A stretch of 64,000 bases of DNA, taken from NCBI GenBank assembly GCA_937967505.1, contig CALCJM010000127.1, forward strand, positions 1 through 64,000, written 5' to 3'. A program made the translations under genes and the position numbers. The notes under the pieces were generated by a model. The model was not told where the DNA came from. It saw only the letters and a list, made by a program, of their open reading frames with translations, and did not search any database. The stretch is from an uncultured Pirellulaceae bacterium. Its GTDB lineage: Bacteria; Planctomycetota; Planctomycetia; Pirellulales; Pirellulaceae. Of the stretch, positions 18,668-26,575 are shown one piece after another (the first letter of the stretch is position 1; every line of letters begins with the position of its first letter).

Positions 18668-18884
18668 AACTCCGTTTGACCAGATGCTTGGTCGTTCGAC
18701 CGTCAGTTCGTTTTCGCCACAACCTGAACGAATTGGGTTTCAGATTGGCACGCATCAGCTTGATCACCTGCCCGGGCTCAAGCCCAAACTGCTGGCGGAT
18801 TGCATCAAACGTCGTGCGGTCTTCCCACGCCATTTGGATTACGCGGTCCGTTTCTGCTTGCGTTAAGCTCTTGCTGATTTTAAT
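18627..18884 (-). CDS. DUF2805 / TIGR03643-family small protein, probable ATT start
   Basis: Small basic protein of about 85 residues with the family hallmark MAWEDRT.FDAI..QFGL....VIKLMR..LK..SFR.WRKR..GR.TKHL. The role is unknown; it is the third gene of a photolyase-DUF2256-DUF2805 operon. The first ATG in frame (18831-18833) would start inside the conserved MAWEDRT block. Upstream the conserved-looking frame (SKSLTQAETDRVIQ) continues to a TAA with no ATG, GTG or TTG. An ATT at 18882-18884 sits 8 bases after GGGAG (plus-strand 18893-18897) and gives MKISKSLTQAETDRVIQ, the expected length, so I take it as the start. The gene overlaps the convergent membrane protein gene by 41 bp. Confidence 0.8.
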   Translation of the reverse strand: MKISKSLTQAETDRVIQMAWEDRTTFDAIRQQFGLEPGQVIKLMRANLKPNSFRLWRKRTDGRTTKHLVKRSFKVGRFRCPNQKG

Positions 18885-18983
18885 CGTCTCAACTCCCGCT
18901 GGCTTTTAATAATATCTTGGTTGCCGCCGCGCGGTGGCCTCCATCCCGTCCGCTCGTTCCCGTCGGTGGCTGGGGCGTAACTG

Positions 18984-19184
18984 TCAGCGTTCGGATTCGT
19001 TAACGATCGAGTTGTCAACGGCGGACTCACCGACCTCGGTTTTTGCCTTCTTTTTCGCTCTTCTGCAGCGGTCGCTACAGTATTTCACCTCATCCCAGAC
19101 ACGCTCCCACTTCTTTCGCCAGACGAACTGGCGGCGACAACTGACACAGATTTTTTCGGGCAGATTCTGTTTCTTGTGTGTCAT
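18984..19184 (-). CDS. DUF2256 zinc-ribbon protein
   Basis: 66-residue basic protein with a CxxC...C...C zinc-ribbon pattern (ICVSCRRQFVWRKKW, then KYCSDRCRR), characteristic of DUF2256 (NLPEKIC..C...F.WRKKW...W..VKYCS..CR). Its ATG begins directly after the TAG of the photolyase gene, so the two are translated together. DUF2256 and DUF2805 genes are repeatedly found beside cryptochrome/photolyase-family genes. That suggests accessory factors for a light-dependent flavoprotein, but no biochemical role can be read from the sequence. Confidence 0.88.
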   Translation of the reverse strand: MTHKKQNLPEKICVSCRRQFVWRKKWERVWDEVKYCSDRCRRAKKKAKTEVGESAVDNSIVNESER

Positions 19185-20720
19185 CTATTTTTCTGTGCCA
19201 TTGGCCCTTTGGCTGACCGGTTTCTTGCGGCTGCCATGCTTTTGGAAAACAAGATTCGACGCCGCCCGAGTGCTCGGCTGCGCCTTGACGGCGTGGATTC
19301 TGTCACGTGCTGCCTTGTAACGTTCGGCGTGATCGACAATGGGAGCAGGATAGTCGACACCAATGCGGCAGTTGTAAAACGTCTGTTCCATGCCCGTCAT
19401 CCTGTGAGGCTGGGGCAAATGCTTGTCGGGAAGGTCCACCAGTTCCGGCACATACTGGCGAATGAAATGGCCCTCGGGATCCTGATCGACTACCTGTTTG
19501 ATGGGCGAGTAAATCCGAACCGTGTTAATCCCCGTCACACCAGACTGCATCTGAAACTGGCTGTAGTGGATGCCTGGTTCATAATCCAAAAACAATCGCG
19601 CCAGATACACCGCCGGTTCACGCCAATGGAGCCACAAGTGGTAGGCGGCGAAAGAACAAAGCATGGCTCGCATTCGGAAGTTAATCCAGCCCGTTTGGTG
19701 TAACGCGCGCATGCAGGCGTCAATCATCGGGTATCCGGTTTGCCCTTGGCACCACGCATCGAAATACTGCGAATTGAATTCGTTTTCCCGCAGTCCATCA
19801 TAAGCTCGGTTGATGTTTTCAAATTCGATGGCTGGTTCGTCTTCCAGTTTCTGCATAAAGTGACAATGCCAACTCAACCGCGATTGATACGAGGACAAAG
19901 ACTTGAGCCACATTTTGCCGATGTCGGTTCCATTTCTGCGTCGTTCTTTTAGCTCATCGATCTTCGCCTGAGTCCTTTGCACCACCGTGCGGATTGAAAT
20001 ATTCCCGTAGGCGAGGAAAGCGCTCATTCGGCTACAGCCCCATTCACCCGTGACGGGGCTGGACATATCCGCGCGATAGTTCTCGCCACGTTCCTTCAAA
20101 AAAGAAGCCAGACATTTCTGCGCCAATGACTCTCCACCAGCTTGCATCTGTCTGCGATCAAAGGATTGGAGACCAAATGATTCCGAGGTGCGTATTGGAC
20201 CGGGCTGGAAAGCTGATAGTTTTGAGATGTCAAAAGCAGCTATCTTCTGCGGTGCGTCAGTCAATGGGCGACTCATCCTGCGCTGCCACTGACGAGCCCA
20301 TCCGTCGCGTGATTTCAGCCTTCTCACAACACCGTACTGCGGAATCTCCTCAAACTCAATTCCCGCTTGGCGCGCCCAAGCCCGCACGCGCCGATCGCGT
20401 TGATAGCTGATATGATTGAAGGTTTCCTCGTGTGCCCAAATTTTGTCGATCCCGACATCCTGATGAAGTGCTGCAAGGATATCCGGCATGGTCCCGGTGG
20501 TGATCACCAATTGTCCGCCGCGACGGCGCAAGTTGTCTCCAAGCTCTTGCAACGATTCGTTGACAAACTGGAGGTGTGCGGCGTCGTGATCTGGAGCGTT
20601 AATCAGTTCGGGTTCGTAAACATACAGACACAGACAATCGCCACGCTCTGCCGCACGTGCCAGCGGAATGTGATCGGCAATTCGCAGATCGCGTTTAAAC
20701 CAAACTAACTGGATGGGCAT
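19185..20720 (-). CDS. Cryptochrome/photolyase-family flavoprotein (deoxyribodipyrimidine photo-lyase-like)
   Basis: 511-residue light-driven DNA-repair or photoreceptor flavoprotein. The N-terminal Rossmann-like antenna domain begins MPIQLVWFKRDLRIADH. The C-terminal FAD-binding helical domain contains GQTGYPMIDACMRALHQTGW followed by NFRMRAMLCSF. In place of the common LLDYDP..NWGNWQW segment it has LFLDYEPGIHYSQFQMQSGV, which marks the branch of the family linked to DUF2256/DUF2805. Residues 1-30 of the longer open frame (from 20810) do not look conserved, so I place the start at ATG 20720. First gene of the operon photolyase-DUF2256-DUF2805. Whether it repairs CPD or 6-4 lesions, or only senses light, is not decidable here. 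Confidence 0.9.
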   Translation of the reverse strand: MPIQLVWFKRDLRIADHIPLARAAERGDCLCLYVYEPELINAPDHDAAHLQFVNESLQELGDNLRRRGGQLVITTGTMPDILAALHQDVGIDKIWAHEETFNHISYQRDRRVRAWARQAGIEFEEIPQYGVVRRLKSRDGWARQWQRRMSRPLTDAPQKIAAFDISKLSAFQPGPIRTSESFGLQSFDRRQMQAGGESLAQKCLASFLKERGENYRADMSSPVTGEWGCSRMSAFLAYGNISIRTVVQRTQAKIDELKERRRNGTDIGKMWLKSLSSYQSRLSWHCHFMQKLEDEPAIEFENINRAYDGLRENEFNSQYFDAWCQGQTGYPMIDACMRALHQTGWINFRMRAMLCSFAAYHLWLHWREPAVYLARLFLDYEPGIHYSQFQMQSGVTGINTVRIYSPIKQVVDQDPEGHFIRQYVPELVDLPDKHLPQPHRMTGMEQTFYNCRIGVDYPAPIVDHAERYKAARDRIHAVKAQPSTRAASNLVFQKHGSRKKPVSQRANGTEK

Positions 20721-20796
20721 GAGTCTGTCGTACGATGGGCATGTAGAACTACTGAAGTTCCACACAGCGCTGCGAAACTTTCCAACGGCTTCCTTT

Positions 20797-20890
20797 AAGG
20801 CGACTGGCAACTGGCAGTTGGGAATTTACTATCCGTTGGCGACGCTGCCAGCGTCGCCAACGGTAAGCTTTCAACTGCCAACCGCTTAAG
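20797..20890. repeat. Dispersed palindromic element, copy 2
   Basis: The ends AAGGCGACTGGCA and CAACTGCCAACCGCTTAAG are an inverted pair. The centre is a perfect 13+1+13 dyad, GTTGGCGACGCTG-c-CAGCGTCGCCAAC. It lies upstream of the photolyase gene, about 180 bp from copy 3. Confidence 0.85.
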
Positions 20891-21069
20891 AACTAAGAAG
20901 ACCGGAATAGTTAGCGCAGATACCGGCAAACACCTCCACTTGTAACCGGACAACTGCCGGGCATCGGCGATCTGGCGGTTTATGGCGATTATCTCGGAAA
21001 TTGCCAACGGCGAATCTCGATTCGGACGAGCCATCCGGTGGTTTGGCAACAGACGGCGGTGTCAGCATC

Positions 21070-21175
21070 AAGGCGACTGGCAGTTAGGAATTTACCACCC
21101 GTTGCCGACGCTGCCAGCGTCGGAGCGCAGCTGGCAGCATCGCCAACGGTAAACGCTCAACTGCCAATCGCCTAA
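21070..21175. repeat. Dispersed palindromic element, copy 3
   Basis: The ends AAGGCGACTGGCAGTTAGG and CAACTGCCAATCGCCTAAA are inverted repeats. The core holds two nested hairpins, GACGCTGCCAGCGTC and an outer ACCGTTGGCGA type pairing. It is nearly identical in layout to copy 4 at 30.5 kb. Its right end forms the TAG stop codon of the DinB-like gene (plus-strand CTA at 21172-21174). The 180 bp between copies 2 and 3 contain no gene I can support. Confidence 0.88.
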
Positions 21176-21708
21176 AACAGCGGATCGTGGCCCGCGGCGC
21201 GACGCCAGACCGAGAGTTGGGCAATATGAAACGCGAAGTGAGTGGTAAGCAAGTGCGAAATCAAATCACCGCAAGTCACCATCGGCGACCCCTTCAACAG
21301 TTCAATTCCGTTAGGTGCTGACAGCACATCGAGGTCCGCTTGTGCTGCGGCCGCTGCCAGTTCCGGATAGCCCTGCTGAATCTTCGCCATCAAATCAGCC
21401 ACGTCGTATTTGTCCGGATTCTCGATCTGATCCGACGACCCCGGTCCAAAAGCGGTCATCCATTCGGTCGTCTTGATTGGCGTACCCAACATCAAATAGC
21501 CCAACTCCACACAAATCGCCAGATGGCCCAGCACCCAAAGAGGGGAATGCCCATTGCCCGCCGCACGATCATTGATACGAGCCACTGGAATATCAGCCAT
21601 GACTTGGTTGAAAGACTGCATCATAAACTGGTTCAACTTCGCTTCTTGTTCGTACACGTTCTTTTCCCAAGAGTGTTTTGGTTGGCGCGACCTATTCGTT
21701 ATCGCCAT
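21172..21708 (-). CDS. DinB-fold protein (DinB_2 / DUF664-like)
   Basis: A four-helix-bundle DinB-superfamily protein; members are metal-dependent thiol transferases or hydrolases of varied substrate. The expected metal-ligand histidines are visible in SPLWVLGHLAIC and, near the C-terminus, LISHLLTTHFAFHIAQLSVWRR. Start choice is uncertain: the frame opens at 21771; ATG 21708 is used here; a GTG at 21657 after a GGGA-type site is also possible, since the conserved part begins near EQEAKLNQFMMQSF. The stop codon lies inside a copy of the dispersed palindromic element, so the original C-terminus may have been altered by its insertion, although residues up to HDPLF look normal for the family. 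Confidence 0.8.
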   Translation of the reverse strand: MAITNRSRQPKHSWEKNVYEQEAKLNQFMMQSFNQVMADIPVARINDRAAGNGHSPLWVLGHLAICVELGYLMLGTPIKTTEWMTAFGPGSSDQIENPDKYDVADLMAKIQQGYPELAAAAAQADLDVLSAPNGIELLKGSPMVTCGDLISHLLTTHFAFHIAQLSVWRRAAGHDPLF

Positions 21709-21912
21709 ATCCGACGATGGACATACCGATGTCTTACCTGAAATCCTTACCGTCGAGCAATACCCATACACTCAAGTTGAGAAAATAAGAAAACAGGAAT
21801 TTTATGGCTCAGAGTTTTTTGGGCGTTCCGCTGGACCGGCAATTGAAGCGCACGGACGTGGACGTCCATTCTACGTTTCGCTCGACACTGCGCTGGATGT
21901 TTCGTTTTGCGT

Positions 21913-23460
21913 TTAACGCTGGCTTTGGATGGCAGTAATTTTGGATTTGACCGTGCGACGATCGATGCCCAGTTGCCTGGCCGTCGCTTCGTAGCTGCCC
22001 GTTTTCCCGTGGACCCAGTGGCAATAATGCTGGACCAATTGATCGGCCGTCAATTCGCCGGCCACCGCCGACCGCACCCACGACGGTTGAACTCCCGGAG
22101 GCCCCACGCTGGTCTCGCTACCGCCGCGATTGCACAATCCCGACGGCAAGTAACACCCTCGAATCATAATGCTGCTGACACAGTGCTCCAGTTCCCGAAT
22201 GTTCCCCCGCCATGCATAGCGATCACCCAAATTCGTCTCGATCCACTCCGTCGCCTGATCAGCCAGGGAATGGGAATCGTCGCCTGCCAGTTTCCGGCTG
22301 ACGTATCGCACCAGTGCCGGCAAATCCCCGGGATTCTGCTGTAGCTGGCTGTAAAGGCTGGGCGTCTCGATGCGATCGGCACACAGGCGATAATAGAGAT
22401 CTTCGCGAAACCGACCTTCCGCCATTTCCAGATCAAGATCCCGATTGGTAGCGCCAATGATCTTTCCTTCGAACTGCTGTTGTCGGTCGTCACCCAGTGC
22501 CGTGTAGGTGCGCTGCTGCACGACGCGCAACAGTTTCACCTGTAGCATCAAATCAAGTTCGCCAATCTCGTCCAAGAACACCGCCCCAAAAGAAGGGCAC
22601 TTCCCCAACCAGCCCTCCCGATCAGTCACCGCACCGGTAAACGCACCCTTGCGATGGCCAAACAGTTCAGACTCAATCAGCGTTGGAGACATCGCCGACA
22701 AATTCAAAGGGATGAAGCAGTTGACGGACTCCTTGGGAAAACAACTGCGATCAACGTCAAAAGGAATATACTGCGACGCACCAATTGCCTGTGCCGCCAG
22801 TTCCTTTCCTGTTCCTGAAGGACCGGTGATCAGAGTCGGCAATGCGCTCATCCGGCCAAACAAGATTCTTCGGTACCGACGAAGGTCGTTGGTAAATACC
22901 GATTGCCAAACCGCCTCCCGCAGTTTCACCGACGGCAGCGAATCACCCAGAATGTAATAGAAAATGTAGCTGAACGCGCGATGCACCTGACACAGAATCG
23001 CAAATAAATGATCTGCCGCCTGCACCTCGATCTGCTGTAGCTGTTCCAGCCCAACAAAATGTGCGTAGTCACGCTGAAACGCGGCCCAAGCCTTTCTGCA
23101 AACGCTCGACTTTAACACCTCGTCCGGGGACAAATCCACCGCGTGACGGTACAGCAATACGTACGTCACTACATCCCAGTACTCGTTCAACTGGACTTCC
23201 GAAAAATTCTGGCCCGCCGTCGCACATCGACAAAATTTCTCGACCAGATCCGATGCTCGAGCAGCGATTCGACGCACGTTGGGTCGGTCGCTACGCTGCT
23301 GTTCGAAACTGTGACTCCAAGCCACGCTGTCGTCCGCAACAAACGCGTCCCCCAACGCCGACTTCTCCAGTTCGATGCGCTCACGCGAAAACGGATTGCT
23401 GTACGCCAAACGGGAAAAAGTTGTAAGTGATTTGAGTTCTGAAGCAGATACCTTATCCAT
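21913..23460 (-). CDS. Sigma-54-dependent activator with an unusual N-terminal domain
   Basis: 515-residue enhancer-binding protein that remodels sigma-54 RNA polymerase with ATP. The central AAA+ domain (about residues 185-415) has Walker A GPSGTGKE, the sigma-54 contact loop GAFTGA in HRKGAFTGAVTDREG, Walker B VFLDEIGEL and the R-finger region FREDLYYRL. The C-terminus carries a Fis-like helix-turn-helix (SYEATARQLGIDRRTVKSKI). Residues 1-180 are helical, with no receiver, GAF or PAS signature that I recognise. It is divergent from a giant membrane-protein gene with a sigma-54-type promoter (23658-23674), the obvious candidate target. Confidence 0.92.
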   Translation of the reverse strand: MDKVSASELKSLTTFSRLAYSNPFSRERIELEKSALGDAFVADDSVAWSHSFEQQRSDRPNVRRIAARASDLVEKFCRCATAGQNFSEVQLNEYWDVVTYVLLYRHAVDLSPDEVLKSSVCRKAWAAFQRDYAHFVGLEQLQQIEVQAADHLFAILCQVHRAFSYIFYYILGDSLPSVKLREAVWQSVFTNDLRRYRRILFGRMSALPTLITGPSGTGKELAAQAIGASQYIPFDVDRSCFPKESVNCFIPLNLSAMSPTLIESELFGHRKGAFTGAVTDREGWLGKCPSFGAVFLDEIGELDLMLQVKLLRVVQQRTYTALGDDRQQQFEGKIIGATNRDLDLEMAEGRFREDLYYRLCADRIETPSLYSQLQQNPGDLPALVRYVSRKLAGDDSHSLADQATEWIETNLGDRYAWRGNIRELEHCVSSIMIRGCYLPSGLCNRGGSETSVGPPGVQPSWVRSAVAGELTADQLVQHYCHWVHGKTGSYEATARQLGIDRRTVKSKITAIQSQR

Positions 23461-23657
23461 CTCGGCGCGACCTCAATTGCGTTCATTAAATGTATTGCTG
23501 TTCATTGAGTGTACTTCCTTATTTTGGCTAGATTGGCTCCAACCCCTGATTTTTAAAGTAATTTCCCAACCGGTGGTCCTGTATTAATACGGTTTCTTAC
23601 GTGTTTAAGCGGTTTTCATCGCAATGCGGGTGCCAATGGAAGCAGGTGGTCGACCGC

Positions 23658-23674
23658 TTGGCACTGTTCGTGCT
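23658..23674 (+). promoter_or_regulatory. Sigma-54-type promoter
   Basis: TTGGCACTGTTCGTGCT matches the -24/-12 consensus YTGGCACGrNNNTTGCW at nearly all fixed positions and has the strict GG-N10-GC spacing (GG 23660-23661, GC 23672-23673). Transcription would start near 23685 and run into the gene at 23746. It lies 200 bp from the start of the divergent sigma-54 activator gene. Confidence 0.7.
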
Positions 23675-23678
23675 AACA

Positions 23679-23713
23679 GAGTCTGTGGAGAGCCGGTGGC
23701 TTTCCACAGACTC
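23679..23713 (+). other. Perfect 11-bp inverted repeat at the predicted transcript start
   Basis: GAGTCTGTGGA and TCCACAGACTC flank a 13-base loop. It spans the expected start site of the sigma-54 promoter and ends 32 bases before the ATG. There is no T-run, so it is not a terminator; it could be an operator or a 5' leader hairpin. Confidence 0.6.
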
Positions 23714-23745
23714 CGTTTCATCATCTCCCATTGCCGAGACCTTTC

Positions 23746-26412
23746 ATGAATAACAACCCCCAAAACGGCGACGAATCCTTTGACCCTCTAACCGCGCCCA
23801 AGCCAACCGGTGCACCCAACGAAGTTAAAAAACCGCCCGTCTACCAAGATGAAAACGGAGAGTTCGTGGTTGACCACACGAGCAAAGATTCGAACAGCGC
23901 GGTCGTTCATGGGGCGCTGATAGAACGGCTGTTAAGTCCCGAATCGATTCAGCGTTTGATGCTGGTTGGTGGCGGGTTGTTGGTTGCCGGTTTTCTGATT
24001 TGGTTGAAAGTCTGGACCGTGTTTAAGGAACCACTGGTGGTTGCGACCGTCATCGCGATGGTGATTACAGCGATTATCGGAACTGGTGTATCGCTGGTTC
24101 GATTCACGCGCTACCGCATGGCGGGAACCGGTTTGGCATTCCTTGGCGCATTGGCGATGCCGTTGCAATTGTGGTTCTACGATGCTCAGGGTTTGATCAC
24201 CCTAGATCAAGGCGGTCATCTATGGATACCGGCCGCACTTTTTTGTGTGGTGTATGCGGGAATCGCCCGGGTGACCCGCAACCCGTTGTTTGTCCATCCA
24301 CTCGTTGGCGGAATCGTGATGACAGGAATGCTGTTCTTGGCCGACCTGTCAATCAATCAATTCTGGAATATCATTCCCCAGGTCACCTTCTTGGCGTCAG
24401 TCGGCTGGATCAGCGTGTTCTCCAGTTACCTGTTTGCCGATGACCAGCGACCCGATAACGACGCGAGTCCTTTCACTCGAAAACGATATGGCAAATCCTT
24501 GATCGCTGCGGGCATGACCACACTGACCACCGGATTGGGTTTGCTGCTGGTTGGACAAATGGGAACATTAACCGGGCTGCTGGACGTTCCGTGGATGCGG
24601 TGGCAGATGGGAACGCCGGACAAACTCTGGACGTTGGGTGTGGTCGCTGCCTCCACCGCCGGCTTTGTGACACAGTATTTTTTTCAGGGGCGGCAACGAC
24701 GTTACCTGGTGGCAGCCGGTTTTATGGCGATCTGGTCGATACTGACACTGATCAATTTGTTAAATATTGTTTTGACCGGTGGGTTGGCTGCGATCGTATT
24801 GAGCGTCGTGATTATCGGGATAAATGTTGCCACGATGCTGGCCATCTTCAGAAAGGACGCGCGCTACGACGGTCAAGCGAGCGGCGCACCTTCCTCATTT
24901 GCGAAGGTAGCAGCAACATCGAATCAGACGACATTGTCTGACCTGACACTGATGGGCAGCCTGATGATTGCCTGTTTCGCCGCGTTTCAGTTCCTTGATG
25001 TGCATTTGATCGAGATTCCTTTTCTGCCAGAGATGTCGGTTCAGTGGATGGCGATCGAGTTCGCTCTGGCAGTCGCCGCGGCGGCCACAACCTGCCTGCT
25101 GAGAATCTCTGTCGAAAAACAATTGACACCTGCCGCCAGTTTTATGGCCGGCATCTCGGGTGCCGTGGGTGCGTTGGCAGTCTGGCAGATTGTCGCCGCC
25201 GCCAGTTTCAACCCGTGGGCGACAGTCCTGACGGGGCTGTTGATTCCGATGGTGATATTGATCGCCAGGGCATTCTCCCGGGTCGCAAGTCTCAAACAGG
25301 TTTTCCAGAACAGCGCGTCGGCAATGACTGGCGTACACCTGTTGTGCGTCGGTGGCGCGTTGCTTCTGGAGTTTTCCGACTTCCGTATCACTATGTTCAG
25401 TGAAGCGTCGCTGTTCTGGATGTTGACGATGGTTGTGGCTGCGGTGAACTTTTTTCTGGCGGGCTACAACCGGTTGGTCACCAGTGACCCACCGGAGATG
25501 TCCTTCAATGGTCTCATGAGTGTCGCCTGTATGTCCGTGGCTACCGGCATGGGGCTGTCGTTGGTCGGTCTATCGACTGGACTGGCAGTGGTGATGGCCC
25601 CTGTTGCTGTCGGAATCGGACTGTTGACGATTCGAGGAGTATTTGGTTTGCCGACCAGCAACCTAGGACGTAGCTTGATCGCGACAGGCAACGTGATGAT
25701 GCTGTTCTACTGTTTGGGACAAACCATCAATGCTTCCAATGACTGGATTCTGGTAAGCGCCACCGTGCTTCAGCTAGCAACCAGTGTATTGTTGACAGCC
25801 AAGTCAAACGGTGGCTGGCAGACCTTGTTCGGGCTAACGGGTGTGCTGTTGTCTTTGGTATCCGTCGCCCTGATCAATGACCTGTTAAGCTTCGATGGAT
25901 ACTTAAAGGCAGAGATACTGGCGGTCGCAGGCGGTGTGGTCTGTCTGGGTCTGGGACTGCGAGGCTGGGCCGTGGAATCAGAAACTGCCGTTGCCCGACG
26001 GACCAACGTCTCGGTCAGCCTGTGGATGGGCAGTCTGCTGGTGATGGTACCCACGATCGTGATGCTGTTTTATTACCGCGGCGCTGCGGATACGCTTGAT
26101 TCACCACTGCTGTATGCCCATGAGATCGCGGTAATCGTTGGCGCGATGCTGCTCAGCGGCATCGGCGTGATGTGCCAGTTGCGATCGGCGACATTGGTTG
26201 GTGTCGCGGGCGTTGGCGTCTATCTGCTTTCGCTGCTGACTATGATCCGGTTCCCGGCGATGCTACAAAATGCGGCGGTGCTGATGATGATTGGCGGCGG
26301 GCTGTTCTTCGGAATCGGATTGTTGTTGAGCATTTACCGGGACTGGGTGATCAGCCTTCCCAATCGCGTCCGGGAGGGCAGGGGATTGTTCCAGATCCTG
26401 AAATGGCGATAG
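23746..26412 (+). CDS. Giant multi-pass membrane protein, function unknown
   Basis: 888 residues: a soluble acidic N-terminal tail of about 60 residues (PKPTGAPNEVKKPPVYQDENG), then some two dozen hydrophobic helices in near-continuous succession to the C-terminus (FQILKWR). Internal helix pairs look related to one another, as in DUF2157/DUF2339-type polytopic proteins, but I cannot assign it to one. There are no catalytic or nucleotide-binding motifs. ATG 23746 is preferred over a TTG at 23731. It is probably transcribed from the sigma-54-type promoter just upstream, under the control of the divergent activator, so it is likely made only under a specific signal. Confidence 0.8.
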   Translation: MNNNPQNGDESFDPLTAPKPTGAPNEVKKPPVYQDENGEFVVDHTSKDSNSAVVHGALIERLLSPESIQRLMLVGGGLLVAGFLIWLKVWTVFKEPLVVATVIAMVITAIIGTGVSLVRFTRYRMAGTGLAFLGALAMPLQLWFYDAQGLITLDQGGHLWIPAALFCVVYAGIARVTRNPLFVHPLVGGIVMTGMLFLADLSINQFWNIIPQVTFLASVGWISVFSSYLFADDQRPDNDASPFTRKRYGKSLIAAGMTTLTTGLGLLLVGQMGTLTGLLDVPWMRWQMGTPDKLWTLGVVAASTAGFVTQYFFQGRQRRYLVAAGFMAIWSILTLINLLNIVLTGGLAAIVLSVVIIGINVATMLAIFRKDARYDGQASGAPSSFAKVAATSNQTTLSDLTLMGSLMIACFAAFQFLDVHLIEIPFLPEMSVQWMAIEFALAVAAAATTCLLRISVEKQLTPAASFMAGISGAVGALAVWQIVAAASFNPWATVLTGLLIPMVILIARAFSRVASLKQVFQNSASAMTGVHLLCVGGALLLEFSDFRITMFSEASLFWMLTMVVAAVNFFLAGYNRLVTSDPPEMSFNGLMSVACMSVATGMGLSLVGLSTGLAVVMAPVAVGIGLLTIRGVFGLPTSNLGRSLIATGNVMMLFYCLGQTINASNDWILVSATVLQLATSVLLTAKSNGGWQTLFGLTGVLLSLVSVALINDLLSFDGYLKAEILAVAGGVVCLGLGLRGWAVESETAVARRTNVSVSLWMGSLLVMVPTIVMLFYYRGAADTLDSPLLYAHEIAVIVGAMLLSGIGVMCQLRSATLVGVAGVGVYLLSLLTMIRFPAMLQNAAVLMMIGGGLFFGIGLLLSIYRDWVISLPNRVREGRGLFQILKWR

Positions 26413-26448
26413 GAGATTTGACCTGACCGTTTCTTTATTCTTTAGTCT

Positions 26449-26477
26449 GTCCGGGGTTGCGTGACGCGACTCCGGAC
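26449..26477 (+). terminator. Possible terminator hairpin after the giant membrane protein gene
   Basis: GTCCGGGGTTGCG and CGCGACTCCGGAC form an imperfect GC-rich stem with a TGA loop, 37 bases past the stop codon. The tail is not a clean T-run, so this is weak as an intrinsic terminator. Confidence 0.35.
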
Positions 26478-26575
26478 TTCGTTGCGCGACCACGCCACGG
26501 TCGCAGTACATCAGTTTCAAATCGAAAGGCGCTGAGGAAATTTTCTCCTCGATGTTCCGACAAAATCACTTAGGA

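Noticed and set aside
20795-21049. 84-codon minus-strand frame
   Set aside because: It consists mainly of the dispersed palindromic element copy 2 and has no conserved pattern.
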